A stretch of DNA of 64,000 nucleotides from DASVHS01 sp035468985 (GTDB lineage: Bacteria; Acidobacteriota; Thermoanaerobaculia; Gp7-AA8). The notes below the pieces were generated by a model. That model saw nothing but the letters and a program-made list of their open reading frames with translations, was not told where the DNA came from and made no database searches. Made by a program: the position numbers and the translations under genes. The stretch's first letter is position 1; each line of letters begins with the position of its first letter. The stretch is from NCBI GenBank assembly GCA_035468985.1, contig DATISF010000035.1, positions 1-64,000 on the forward strand, in the 5' to 3' direction. Shown in pieces: positions 8,092 through 16,176 of this stretch.

Positions 8092-9903
8092 CTACTCCGT
8101 AATTGCTAACCACTTCTTGAATTGCTCGGCCTGTCCGGGCGCCGGCTTCTCCAACGTTCGCAGCCTCCACACGTTCTCCGGCTCCTCGCCGAACTTCACG
8201 CGCAGCGGCGTCAGCTTGCCTCGCCGCGCCACGGTGAGCGTCGCCTCGTCGCCCGCCCGGTACTGCTGCAGCCGGGTATCGAATCCGTCCGGCGGAACGC
8301 GATAGTCGTCCAGCGCGACGATCTCGTCGTCGACGTTCAATCCGGCATCGAACGCCGGCGTGCCGCGCTTCACCTGCGTGATCATCAGGCGTCCGCCGTC
8401 GACCCGCGTGCCGGCGCCGAGGTAGGCCTTCGGCTCCTTCGGTTCGCCGTCATCGCCGTTGGATTCCTTCTGCTTTCCGAACTGCAGCCCGAACCACGAC
8501 AGCGCATCGCTGTAATCGAGATCCTCGGTCGTCGAGACCGCGTGGCCGAGCCATGTGGCAACATCCGCTCCCCCGATCTCGCGCACGACGCCGAGAAAAT
8601 CGTCGGTCGTGAAACCGCGCGGTCCGGAGAAGCGCTGATAGGCCGTGCGCATGACGTCGTCGAGCGTGCGCGTACCGTTCGTCGCCTTCCGCACTTTCGC
8701 GTCGAGGATCCAGGCCACGATCGCTCCCTTTGTGTAGTAGCTGATCGCGGTGTTGTTCGAGTTCTCGTCGGGGCGGTACAGCTTGATCCACGCGTCGTAG
8801 GACGCCAATGCCACCGGTTCGACGAGCCGCCCGGGCGTCGTCTGCAGCGACTCGACCGTTCGCGAGAGGCGGCGAAGGTACTCGTTCGGCGTCATCAGGC
8901 CGGCGCGCTCGACATCCAGGGCTCCGTAGTAGTCGGTGAACCCTTCGGAGATCCACAGGTTCGACGTGTAGTTCTCGTTCTCGTAATCGAACGGCCCGAG
9001 CGCGATCGGGCGGAGGCGCTTGACGTTCCAGGCGTGGAACTGCTCGTGGCTGACGAGATCGAACCAGTCGATGGTGCCCCTTCGCGTCCGCATCTGGAAG
9101 CGGCGGGTCATGAGGACGGTGGAGCCTTTGTGCTCCAGACCACCGCCGGAATCGACGATGAAGTTGAAGAAGTAGTAGCGGTCATACGGCACGATGCCCC
9201 ACATCTTCGCGTGCTGCTCGACGATCTTCTGCACGTCCGCGGTCGCGCGCGCCGCGTCCCAGAAATCCTCCCCGCCGATGTCGACGAGGTGATGCGGCTT
9301 CCCTGCGACCGTGAACTCGTGCACGTCCGGATTGCCGGCCACGATCGGCGAGTCGACCAGTTCGTCGTAGTTCGCGGCGCGAAAACGGTTCGGCGCGAGC
9401 ACGGCCATGCTTGAGAGACTGCGCGACCAGCTCCTGGGCAGCTCGAGCGTCACTTCGTACGGCCCGCGCAGACGGTCGACCGGCGTGATGAACGTCGCCG
9501 CGCCGTTCAGCAGCGCGAAGTCGGAGCCGATGAAATCCGTCTGCACGCGCATCTCGCGGCCATAGACGCGATAGCGGAGCGTGATCGACTGCGCCCCACG
9601 GGTCGGAAAGCGCCAGCGGTTCTTGCGCGTCTTCTCGAGCGGAACGCTCTCGCCCCGATCGGTCGTGGCCGCGATGTCCTCGACGTTGCGCGCGTACTCA
9701 CGAACGAGGTACGAGCCGGGCGTCCACACCGGCATCATCACTTCGAGTTGCTGCGCTCCGAACGACGGACATACCGCTTCGACTTCGACGTAATGCGTCT
9801 GCGCGGCCGGAAACCGCAGCGTGTAGCGCACCGGCTCCGGCGCGGGCTGGGCATGCGCCGCGGCGGCGAAAACGATCGAGAGAAGGAGGCTGGCTCGTCT
9901 CAT
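8092..9903 (-). CDS. Secreted M61-family aminopeptidase with PDZ domain
   Basis: This 603-residue protein starts with a signal peptide (MRRASLLLSIVFAAAAHA). Its N-terminal beta-rich region contains the family landmark PGSYLVREYARNVE. The zinc-binding helix is HEQFHAWN (residues 286-293), and the third ligand is the glutamate in ISEGFTDYY (about 320). The C-terminal 110 residues form a PDZ domain (RLMITQVKRGTPAFDAGL). This order matches glycyl aminopeptidase M61 proteins, which trim peptides in the periplasm or outside the cell. The start at 9903 was preferred over an upstream TTG because it sits directly at the signal peptide. The gap to the next gene (7927-8091) holds no recognisable gene. 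Confidence 0.9.
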   Translation of the reverse strand: MRRASLLLSIVFAAAAHAQPAPEPVRYTLRFPAAQTHYVEVEAVCPSFGAQQLEVMMPVWTPGSYLVREYARNVEDIAATTDRGESVPLEKTRKNRWRFPTRGAQSITLRYRVYGREMRVQTDFIGSDFALLNGAATFITPVDRLRGPYEVTLELPRSWSRSLSSMAVLAPNRFRAANYDELVDSPIVAGNPDVHEFTVAGKPHHLVDIGGEDFWDAARATADVQKIVEQHAKMWGIVPYDRYYFFNFIVDSGGGLEHKGSTVLMTRRFQMRTRRGTIDWFDLVSHEQFHAWNVKRLRPIALGPFDYENENYTSNLWISEGFTDYYGALDVERAGLMTPNEYLRRLSRTVESLQTTPGRLVEPVALASYDAWIKLYRPDENSNNTAISYYTKGAIVAWILDAKVRKATNGTRTLDDVMRTAYQRFSGPRGFTTDDFLGVVREIGGADVATWLGHAVSTTEDLDYSDALSWFGLQFGKQKESNGDDGEPKEPKAYLGAGTRVDGGRLMITQVKRGTPAFDAGLNVDDEIVALDDYRVPPDGFDTRLQQYRAGDEATLTVARRGKLTPLRVKFGEEPENVWRLRTLEKPAPGQAEQFKKWLAITE

Positions 9904-10032
9904 GCGCCGTGAGAATACCAATGGAGCCGCGCGAAACCGAAGAAGTTGAGGAGTGCAGGTGGCCCACGATCGTCGATCACACCATTGCCGCCGATCTCAC
10001 ACGCAGGTGGTCAGCGGCAAAGAGGGAACCGC

Positions 10033-10101
10033 GTCATCCTGCGTCGCGTGGACGACGAAGGATCTCCGCCGACGAGATCCTTCGCCGCGCTCAGGATGAC
10101 G
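10033..10101. repeat. CGTCATCC palindromic repeat, copy 1
   Basis: The segment starts CGTCATCCTGCG and ends CGCTCAGGATGACG, with an internal GAAGGATCT / AGATCCTTC pair, so the whole unit is an imperfect palindrome. It lies 5 bases beyond the stop codon of the ypfJ-like gene. Related copies are at 37040, 42156, 52541, 52684, 57125 and 63680. Confidence 0.85.
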
Positions 10102-10106
10102 CGGGG

Positions 10107-10940
10107 CTACAGGTCCGCCGCGTTGAACGTGTCGCAGTCCGCCACCCGGCCGCCCTGCAACCCCTGGCGGAACCAGTGCACGCGCTGCGTGCTCGTGCCG
10201 TGGGTGAACGAGTCCGGCACGGCGTAGCCGCGGGTCTCGCGCTGAAGGCGATCGTCGCCGATCGCGCTGGCGGCGTTGAGCCCTTCTTCGACATCGCCCT
10301 GCTCGAGAATGTGCCGCATCTTGTCGGCGTGATTCGCCCACACGCCGGCGAAGCAGTCAGCCTGCAGTTCCGTTCGGACGGAGAGCGCGTTCGATTGCCG
10401 GCGGCCACTTTGCCCGCGCGCGCCCTGCACCTGATCGGAGATGCCGAGGAGGTTCTGCACGTGGTGCCCGACCTCGTGGGCGATCACGTACGCCTGAGCG
10501 AAATCGCCCGGCGCGCCGAAACGCTGATCGAGCTCGCGGAAGAAACTCGTGTCGAGGTACACCTTCCCGTCCAGCGGACAGTAGAACGGTCCGGTCGCCC
10601 CCTCGGCGATTCCGCAGCTCGACTGCACGACATCGCTGAACAGCACGAGCTTCGGCTCTTCGTAGTCGCGGCCGATCTCGTTGCGGAAGATGTCGTGCCA
10701 CGTGGTCTCGGTGTCTGCCAGGACGGCGGAGACGAAATCGCCGGTCGGATCCTGACCGGCAGCCGGGGCGCTTGCTCCCGGCTGCCCCTGCGGCTCATTC
10801 GTCGTGATCTCGCCGGGCGTTCCGCGGAAAAAGAGCACAAGGAGCGCGATGACGATCGCCCCGACTCCGCCGCCGGCGATCGGTAGGCCGTACCCGCGGC
10901 GGTCTTCCACATTCGAGCTTCGTTCACTCCCCAGTCGCAT
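10107..10940 (-). CDS. ypfJ: Neutral zinc metallopeptidase, YpfJ family
   Basis: This 277-residue protein begins with the family signature NVEDRRGYG (residues 10-18), followed by one membrane helix (GGGVGAIVIALLVLFF) and a linker rich in G, P and A. The catalytic domain has AHEVGHHVQ with HEVGH at 155-159, and LQADCFAGVWA further on, as in YpfJ/zinc metallopeptidase (PF04228) proteins. The physiological substrate of this family is not firmly known. The ATG at 10940 is preceded by GCGGAAGCTC, which carries a Shine-Dalgarno-like GGAAG; longer upstream reading would run into the neighbouring gene. The stop codon abuts a CGTCATCC palindromic repeat. Confidence 0.92.
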   Translation of the reverse strand: MRLGSERSSNVEDRRGYGLPIAGGGVGAIVIALLVLFFRGTPGEITTNEPQGQPGASAPAAGQDPTGDFVSAVLADTETTWHDIFRNEIGRDYEEPKLVLFSDVVQSSCGIAEGATGPFYCPLDGKVYLDTSFFRELDQRFGAPGDFAQAYVIAHEVGHHVQNLLGISDQVQGARGQSGRRQSNALSVRTELQADCFAGVWANHADKMRHILEQGDVEEGLNAASAIGDDRLQRETRGYAVPDSFTHGTSTQRVHWFRQGLQGGRVADCDTFNAADL

Positions 10941-10969
10941 GAGCTTCCGCTCTGCAAAGGCAGCGCCCG

Positions 10970-12535
10970 TCAGCGTACCGCCCGGCGCCGCGGGAAGCGA
11001 ACCGCGTTCCCGCCTCCGCCCTGGTTCTCGATCGCCGACACGCCGATGTCGTTCGCCTGCAGATCGTTGCCGGAGAAATGCAGCACCTCGATCGTGTTCG
11101 ATACAGCCTGCGGTCCATTGCCGCCGATGAACACAACGCCCACCGCGCCTCCCGAGGCGCGATTCCCGGTGATCGAGAGCGTGCGGATGGCGTTGTTGCG
11201 CGCGCTCCCACCCTTCCCATCGCCCCCGACGATGCCGATGCCGAAGGCCTGCCGCAATCCGGCAGTGAGGACATTGTTCGCCACCGACACGTCCTCGAGC
11301 GCATTCGTGGTGACCGTTCCGTTGTTCGCCACGGCACCCCACACCCGCACGCCCGCGTCCGAGTAGCCGCTGACCGTGTTATCGCGGATCGTGATCCGAC
11401 GCACGCGGTTGGAGTCGAATCCGGCGGAACTGCTCTCCGATGCAGGAAGGTCGGCTGCGCTGACCGCGATCCCCCGTCCCGTGGCTTTGATCTGATTTCC
11501 GGCGATCGTCAAATTCTCGATGATGTTGCCGCTGCCGATCCGCTGCGGCTTTCCATCGCCTGACGCGGCGACGTCGATGCCGTTCGCGGCCTCGATCTGA
11601 TTTCCGGTGATCTGCAGGCCGGTGATGCGATTGTTGCTGTTGCCGAAGTTCGCGGCAAACACCTTGATCGCGGTGCCGCTCGTCTGGATCGTGTTCTGGT
11701 CGATCGTCAGGTTCTCGATCGTGTTGTTGTCTGAGAAATCGGGGGCCGAGGTTCCGTCGGCCGCAATGATGCGGATGCCGGCGGGTGCGTTGATCTTGTT
11801 CCTGCTGATCGTGACCGCGCGGGCGCGCTCGTTCGAGAATCCCTGAACGGCTACCGACATCGAGACCCCGGTGCCGGCCGCGGAGATTTCGTTTCCGCTG
11901 ATCTGCAGGTCGTCGAAGAAGAGATCGCCGACGTACGGGATCATGCCGGAGCGCGGCGGTCCGATGGACACCTCGATCGCGGGTCCGGCGAGATTCACGA
12001 TCTCGTTGTCCAGAATCCTGATTCCGCGAAGAAGATGATCGTCGCAAACGAAATCGAGACAGGCGAACGTGATGGGCGCGCCGTCGAATCCGGTGATGAG
12101 ATGAATTCCCTCGATCGTCGTGCGGCTCGAACGGATGACGAACGCCAGGACCGACCCCCGCGCGGCGGCCAGCGTCACGTCGGGCGTCCCGTTGCCGTCG
12201 AGATCGCCGAGAATCGTGATGTCCGGCGTATCGAACACGAACAGACGGCGGTCGTCGGCAGTGGTCGTGACCTCGATCGTCTTGCCGATCAACGACTCGT
12301 TAAAGGTGATGACCTTCTTCCCCGTCATCGCGCTGGCAGCCTTGAACGCCTCCGCGAAACTGATCCCGTCCGAGCCGGGATGAGCGATCAGCGAAGGGAT
12401 ATCGGTCGTGTCGCCGTTGATGACACTAGTGGTGTTATCGACGACGACGATGTTCTCCTCCTGCGCGGAGGCTGCAAGCGCGAACCATGCTCCGGCGATG
12501 ATCATTGCCAGACAGACTCGCGCGAGCTTGGACAT
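10970..12535 (-). CDS. Secreted right-handed beta-helix repeat protein
   Basis: This 521-residue protein has a signal peptide (MSKLARVCLAMIIAGAWFALAASA). Most of the chain is made of repeated short strands of the type NTIENLTIDQNTIQTSG and NIIENLTIAGNQIKATG, with stacked asparagines every 20-25 residues. This is the pattern of a right-handed parallel beta-helix, as in pectate-lyase-like and periplasmic copper-binding NosD-like proteins. GDLDGNGTPDVT near residue 113 resembles an FG-GAP/dockerin-like calcium loop. No catalytic residues can be assigned. The last residues (FPRRRAVR) are basic and atypical, so the C-terminus may be shortened. Its stop is 29 bases upstream of the ypfJ start, so the two may share a transcript. 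Its 5' side is bounded by the 200-bp inverted-repeat element. Confidence 0.8.
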   Translation of the reverse strand: MSKLARVCLAMIIAGAWFALAASAQEENIVVVDNTTSVINGDTTDIPSLIAHPGSDGISFAEAFKAASAMTGKKVITFNESLIGKTIEVTTTADDRRLFVFDTPDITILGDLDGNGTPDVTLAAARGSVLAFVIRSSRTTIEGIHLITGFDGAPITFACLDFVCDDHLLRGIRILDNEIVNLAGPAIEVSIGPPRSGMIPYVGDLFFDDLQISGNEISAAGTGVSMSVAVQGFSNERARAVTISRNKINAPAGIRIIAADGTSAPDFSDNNTIENLTIDQNTIQTSGTAIKVFAANFGNSNNRITGLQITGNQIEAANGIDVAASGDGKPQRIGSGNIIENLTIAGNQIKATGRGIAVSAADLPASESSSAGFDSNRVRRITIRDNTVSGYSDAGVRVWGAVANNGTVTTNALEDVSVANNVLTAGLRQAFGIGIVGGDGKGGSARNNAIRTLSITGNRASGGAVGVVFIGGNGPQAVSNTIEVLHFSGNDLQANDIGVSAIENQGGGGNAVRFPRRRAVR

Positions 12536-12547
12536 ACGATGGAGATT

Positions 12548-12747
12548 CTAGTGTGGCGTGTCGCAAATAGACCGGCTTTCGTTGCGGGCGCCGCGGGGCC
12601 AGATGCGAGGCGCCGCGACGAAGGCGATGCGGGACATCGTCGAGGAGCGGCAACGAAGCAGATGGTCCCTTGCCGCCCACAACCCTTCGGGCTGGTGCCG
12701 GTTGCGGCACCAGCGAAAGTCGGTCTATTTGCGACACGCCACACTAG
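12548..12747. repeat. Inverted-repeat element, copy 2 (200 bp)
   Basis: The ends are exact inverted repeats: both read CTAGTGTGGCGTGTCGCAAA inward and continue for about 34 bases with one mismatch (CCGGCTTTCG against CCGACTTTCG). Inside lies a second perfect hairpin, GCTGGTGCCG/CGGCACCAGC, at 12691-12714. Compared with the copy at 4322-4452, this one carries an extra segment of about 69 bases. It occupies most of the 320-base gap between the beta-helix gene and the small membrane protein; the remaining bases (12748-12854) hold no recognisable gene. Confidence 0.85.
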
Positions 12748-12854
12748 GCTGGTCTTGGGACATGGGTCGTAGGGATCGGGGGCTTCATCGCAAACCGATC
12801 CGCCACCTGTTCTGGTGGGCTGTTTGCACAAAGGGTGACCGATGGAGGTAGGCA

Positions 12855-13181
12855 ATGGCTACAAGGCATCACACAGACGAAGAAGATGATGATCACGGCA
12901 CGGCCTCGCGCGGCGGGCGGACGGCGGGCGGGCGGCGGCGGGGCGGTGGGGGGGCGGGGGCGGGGCTCTCGACCGCGGCCATCCTCGACATCGTCGAGCG
13001 CCTCGGCCTCATCGATCTGATCGTCGAGAGGATCAAGACCAGGCTCGAGGACGTCGATACCGATCAGATCCTCGACGATATCGCCGACTACCTCAAGAAG
13101 AATCCGGAAGTGCTCGTCGTATCGCTCGGCGCGGTGACGATCGCCGCCGGCGTCCTGGTCTATCTCAATCGCAGGAAGTAA
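12855..13181 (+). CDS. Small hypothetical protein with Gly/Arg linker and C-terminal membrane helix
   Basis: This 108-residue protein has a good Shine-Dalgarno (GATGGAGGTAGGCA) before ATG 12855. The N-terminus is acidic (TDEEDDDHG), followed by a glycine/arginine-rich stretch (residues about 19-36). An amphipathic region then contains two similar helices, AAILDIVERLGLIDLIVERI and DQILDDIADYLKKNPEV. It ends with a single membrane helix (VLVVSLGAVTIAAGVLVYL) and a basic tail NRRK. The arrangement predicts a tail-anchored inner-membrane protein with its bulk in the cytoplasm. I do not recognise a family. It ends three bases from the convergent M4 peptidase stop. Confidence 0.7.
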   Translation: MATRHHTDEEDDDHGTASRGGRTAGGRRRGGGGAGAGLSTAAILDIVERLGLIDLIVERIKTRLEDVDTDQILDDIADYLKKNPEVLVVSLGAVTIAAGVLVYLNRRK

Positions 13182-13184
13182 CCG

Positions 13185-14342
13185 TCACGATGACGGCACA
13201 CGAACCCGCGGCACGGCGGCCGGAAATTCCGCCGCTGCTGCCGGCGGGTGGAACGTCTCGGCCATTTTCACCGGAAGGCGCGGCCCTTCTTCGACCATGG
13301 CAGGGGTGATGGCAATGCCGACGGTCTTCCACGCTGCCAGAACCGCATGCTGCGGCGCGCTTCCCGCACCGAAAAGATCGCCCGACACTTTCCACGTCGC
13401 GTCGGCGCACTGCTGAAAATTCGCGCGCGAGCGCAGCTCGTGAGTCAGCGTCCGGTACCAGATCTTTCCGGCCACTTCCCACGACTTGCCTCCGAGAAGG
13501 CGCGCCAGCTCGTAGAAAGCACGATTCGGAATACCGGAGTTGATGTGAACGCCGCCGTTGTCGAGCTCGGTGACGACATAGGCCTTCATGGACGACGGCT
13601 GCGGGTCCTTCCCGAGAACCGGATCGTCGTACGCGGTGCCGGGCGCCTTCATCGAACGGATCGCCGATCCGTGAACGCGACTGGTGAACAACCCCTCGCC
13701 AATCAGCCAGTCCGACTTCCCCGCGGTCTGCTTGTGGGCGTGCTGCTTGACGAGGATTCCGAAGACGTCCGAGAAGTGCTCGTTCAGCGCGCCCGACTGA
13801 GCGTCGTATTCGAGCACCGATGTGTACTGCGTGATGCCGTGAGTCAGCTCGTGTCCGATGACGTCGAGGGCGGCCGTGAAGCGGTTGAAGAAGCGGCCGT
13901 CGCCATCGCCGTAGATCATCTGCCGGCCGTTCCAGAGCGCGTTTTCGTAGCGCACGCCGTAGTGCACGGTGCCGTCGAGGCGCAGGCCGCGATCGTCGAT
14001 CGAGTTCCGTCCGTAGACGCGTTTGAAAAAATCGAAGGTCTTTCCGGCGCCGTCGAACGCTTCGTTGACCGCCGTGTCGCGCACGGCAGAATCGCCTTCG
14101 CCGCGCACGCGCTTGCCGGGAAGGTCGCGCGTGTTGTGCGCGTCGAAGATCGTCCGGCGCTTCTCGCCGGCAGGAACGGAGAGCGGGCCGGCCATCTCCG
14201 CGAGCGCCGTGCGCTGTCCCCGCGCGTGCGCCGTCAGCTCGAGCGCCATCTGCGCGTCGCGGCGCGCGTCCTCATCGCCGCGTTCGGCGATGTTTCGCAG
14301 GATGTGCGGCGGGATGATGCTGCACGTCGCGATGCGGCGCAT
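13185..14342 (-). CDS. Thermolysin-family (M4) metallopeptidase, protealysin-like
   Basis: This 385-residue peptidase carries VIGHELTHGITQY with HELTH at 164-168 and the third zinc ligand in ALNEHFSDVFG (Glu188). The 24-residue spacing from the first histidine equals that in thermolysin. There is no signal peptide. Instead, the N-terminus starts CSIIPPHILRNIAERG, the short propeptide motif of protealysin-like M4 enzymes, which are thought to act inside the cell or be exported by other means. The catalytic histidine region near the C-terminus is seen as VHINSGIPNRAFY. An AAGGAGG Shine-Dalgarno precedes the ATG. A protealysin inhibitor (emfourin) gene is often adjacent in other bacteria, but none is visible here. 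Confidence 0.93.
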   Translation of the reverse strand: MRRIATCSIIPPHILRNIAERGDEDARRDAQMALELTAHARGQRTALAEMAGPLSVPAGEKRRTIFDAHNTRDLPGKRVRGEGDSAVRDTAVNEAFDGAGKTFDFFKRVYGRNSIDDRGLRLDGTVHYGVRYENALWNGRQMIYGDGDGRFFNRFTAALDVIGHELTHGITQYTSVLEYDAQSGALNEHFSDVFGILVKQHAHKQTAGKSDWLIGEGLFTSRVHGSAIRSMKAPGTAYDDPVLGKDPQPSSMKAYVVTELDNGGVHINSGIPNRAFYELARLLGGKSWEVAGKIWYRTLTHELRSRANFQQCADATWKVSGDLFGAGSAPQHAVLAAWKTVGIAITPAMVEEGPRLPVKMAETFHPPAAAAEFPAAVPRVRVPSS

Positions 14343-14394
14343 GCGGACCTCCTTGTCGGGATGTCCGCATCCTATCGCTCCAGCGTGGCGCGCG

Positions 14395-15090
14395 CTACTG
14401 CTTGAGAATGTCTTCTAGCGCCGCGAGCGCACGCGGATCATTCTTCTGACCGAGCCAGAATGCCGCCTTCTTCCGGACCTCCCGGCTGCGGTTCGTCTTG
14501 AGCAGGTCGACCAGCAGCGGAATGGACTGATCGTCCGGCAACTGCGAGATGCCGAAGACCGCCCTCGCCTTGACGTCCTCTTCCGGATCGTTCTCCACCG
14601 CGTCCTTGAGAACCGAAGCCGCGCGATCCCCTGCCGCCTGAGAAACCCAGAAGAGTGCGGTGCCTCGAATGCGCGCGGAAGAGTGATGCCTGGCGATGTC
14701 GATCAGGTCGTCGACCGTCCCATCCTGCAGAGCGAGCGGGGTCACGGCTTTTCTCGACACGGCGCCGTTCTCGTCGACCAGGCGGCGCAAAAGACGCGCG
14801 CTGTCGCGCGGATCGACGTTTTGCAGCCACTGATCGGGAGCATCGGAGCGACATTGCGGCGACGACACCCGGATCGAATCGATCGCGCCGTTGCTCACGT
14901 GGTACAGCACATACATCGAAGATGCGCGCTCGACGACGAACCCGTCGTCGTGCGAGCAGATGGAGCGGTTCCCGCTGATCGGAACGGAATAGCCGACCCA
15001 TCCCGACCTCGATTCAATCTGCTGGCGCAGATCGGCGTGAAGCGGAAGCGCGAGCACGACGAGAAACACGGCGATCAGAATTCTCTTCAT
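14395..15090 (-). CDS. Secreted HEAT-repeat protein
   Basis: This 231-residue protein has a signal peptide (MKRILIAVFLVVLALPLHA). An N-terminal region of about 80 residues, containing cysteines at positions 45 and 80, precedes several HEAT repeats in the second half: HSSARIRGTALFWVSQAAGD, DPEEDVKARAVFGISQLPDD and NRSREVRKKAAFWLGQKNDP. Each begins with a proline/aspartate-rich turn and an alternating arginine-valine helix. Such periplasmic HEAT arrays are usually interaction platforms; no enzyme motif is seen. It lies 52 bases upstream of the M4 peptidase on the same strand and may share its transcript. Confidence 0.8.
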   Translation of the reverse strand: MKRILIAVFLVVLALPLHADLRQQIESRSGWVGYSVPISGNRSICSHDDGFVVERASSMYVLYHVSNGAIDSIRVSSPQCRSDAPDQWLQNVDPRDSARLLRRLVDENGAVSRKAVTPLALQDGTVDDLIDIARHHSSARIRGTALFWVSQAAGDRAASVLKDAVENDPEEDVKARAVFGISQLPDDQSIPLLVDLLKTNRSREVRKKAAFWLGQKNDPRALAALEDILKQ

Positions 15091-15160
15091 GCGCCGTTGG
15101 ACGAGCCAATGGAATTGCGGTTAGTTGTTTACAGGAATGTGACGGTTCCATTATTTCGGC

Positions 15161-15188
15161 TTGCGCACTGTCGCGCCCGCTTTAGAAT
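15161..15188 (+). promoter_or_regulatory. Candidate promoter for the stand-alone EAL gene
   Basis: TTGCGC (15161-15166) and TAGAAT (15183-15188) are separated by 16 bases. The -10 matches the vegetative consensus at five of six positions; the -35 is weaker. Transcription would begin near 15195, shortly before the ATG at 15218. Confidence 0.4.
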
Positions 15189-15217
15189 TCGCAGTCCCCG
15201 GACGCCCAATCGGTTCG

Positions 15218-16006
15218 ATGTTCAGCCCGATCCCACAGCTCATCTGCACAGTCATCGAAAGAGAACTGGAAGCGGCGGTTGAAAACGACGCTCTGCGGCT
15301 GCACTACCAGCCCCAGGTGCATCTGGTGACGCATCGCGTCGTGGGCCACGAGGCCCTGCTGCGCTGGCAACACCCCGTGCGCGGGCTGCTGATGCCCGGT
15401 TCGTTTCTTCCGCTCGTGCACGGCTCCAAGGTCATGCTGACGATTGCCGGATGGACGCTGCACGCTGCGTTGCGCGACTGGGTCGAGCGAGCGGACGGCA
15501 GCTCATCGCCGCCGGTCGCGGTCAACATCAGCGCATCGCTCGTCGACGACCCGACCTGCATCAAGCTGGTGAAGACCGCGCTCGATGTTCACGGCGCACC
15601 GCCGGAAGCATTGAAGCTCGAGATCACCGAGCAGAGTCTTCTCATGCGGCCCAAGCGCGCCATGGACGTGCTCAAGCGACTGCATCGGTGGGGCGTCGGG
15701 ATCTCGGTGGACGATTTCGGCACCGGCTTTTCGTCGCTCGTTCACCTGCGCGATCTTCCGATCACCGAGGTGAAGATCGACCGGTCGTTTGTCGAGGCGC
15801 TGGCCGGCAGCCGGCGCACGCAAAAGATCGTGCAGACCGTCGTCACGCTCGGCTCGCATCTCGGCATCGATGTGATCGGTGAGGGTGTGGCCTCGCCGGA
15901 GCTCGAAAAATACCTCCTCGGCACGGGCTGCGAGCTCGGTCAGGGCTACTACCTCGGCTATCCCAGCCCCATCACCGCAATGAATCCGCTTTCGGCCGCG
16001 TTGTAG
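15218..16006 (+). CDS. Stand-alone EAL-domain cyclic-di-GMP phosphodiesterase
   Basis: This 262-residue protein consists almost only of an EAL domain without a GGDEF or sensor part. All catalytic landmarks are present: HYQPQV, HEALLRWQHP, VNISASLVDD, LEITEQSL, VDDFGTGFSSL, KIDRSFV and IGEGV. It is therefore predicted to hydrolyse cyclic-di-GMP to pGpG in the cytoplasm. The frame is open upstream from a TTG at 15161, but that codon is the putative -35 box, and ATG 15218 removes a non-homologous leader. The end of the gene overlaps the -35 region of the promoter assigned to the thrS operon. Confidence 0.88.
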   Translation: MFSPIPQLICTVIERELEAAVENDALRLHYQPQVHLVTHRVVGHEALLRWQHPVRGLLMPGSFLPLVHGSKVMLTIAGWTLHAALRDWVERADGSSSPPVAVNISASLVDDPTCIKLVKTALDVHGAPPEALKLEITEQSLLMRPKRAMDVLKRLHRWGVGISVDDFGTGFSSLVHLRDLPITEVKIDRSFVEALAGSRRTQKIVQTVVTLGSHLGIDVIGEGVASPELEKYLLGTGCELGQGYYLGYPSPITAMNPLSAAL

Positions 16007-16029
16007 GAAGCCGCGGACTTGGCTATACT
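16001..16029 (+). promoter_or_regulatory. Candidate promoter of the thrS operon
   Basis: TTGTAG (16001-16006) and TATACT (16024-16029) are 17 bases apart. The -10 matches the consensus at five of six positions. Initiation near 16036 would place the leader-peptide ATG within the first ten bases of the transcript. The -35 lies over the stop of the EAL gene. Confidence 0.5.
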
Positions 16030-16041
16030 CCGCGAGCAGTC

Positions 16042-16104
16042 ATGAACCGAACGACGACGACCACGCAGACGCGAACGACGAGCTCCGGCTCGCCCTGTCG
16101 TTGA
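16042..16104 (+). CDS. Threonine-rich leader peptide of thrS (20 residues)
   Basis: ATG 16042 opens a frame of 20 codons ending at TGA 16102-16104. Eight of the 20 codons are for threonine, at positions 4-8, 10, 12 and 13 (five of them in a row). This density is what a ribosome-stalling leader peptide sensing charged threonyl-tRNA would show. It lies immediately upstream of the threonyl-tRNA synthetase gene and of a terminator hairpin. The Shine-Dalgarno is weak, and the ATG lies very near the predicted transcript start. By analogy with PheM, the leader of pheST in enterobacteria, it would control the synthetase by attenuation. The peptide itself probably has no other function. Confidence 0.75.
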   Translation: MNRTTTTTQTRTTSSGSPCR

Positions 16105-16141
16105 TCGTTTATCCACTTCCAGATCACCAGACGGGGCCGAG
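16079..16141 (+). promoter_or_regulatory. Attenuator: pause hairpin and antiterminator of thrS
   Basis: Segment 1 (CGAGC, 16079-16083) pairs with segment 2 (GCTCG, 16088-16092) around a tccg loop, overlapping the last codons of the leader peptide. Segment 2 extended (CTCGCCCTGT, 16089-16098) can instead pair with ACGGGGCCGAG (16131-16141) over ten pairs with one bulged C and one G-U pair. That second pairing occupies the 5' arm of the terminator. A ribosome stalled at the early threonine codons would leave segment 2 free and prevent termination; a ribosome reaching the stop would cover it. Confidence 0.7.
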
Positions 16142-16163
16142 GCAACTCGGCCCTTTTCATTTT
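16134..16163 (+). terminator. Intrinsic terminator in the thrS leader
   Basis: A perfect 8-bp stem GGGCCGAG / CTCGGCCC (16134-16141 and 16146-16153) with a gcaa loop is followed by TTTTCATTTT. It ends 13 bases before the thrS ATG, so when it forms it should stop transcription before the synthetase gene. Confidence 0.85.
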
Positions 16164-16176
16164 CAGGATTGAGCTC

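Noticed and set aside
12558..12851. 97-codon frame inside the 200-bp inverted-repeat element as a gene
   Set aside because: It consists of the repeat ends and interior translated through; the related copy at 4322 has a deletion that breaks it, so it is not conserved as protein.
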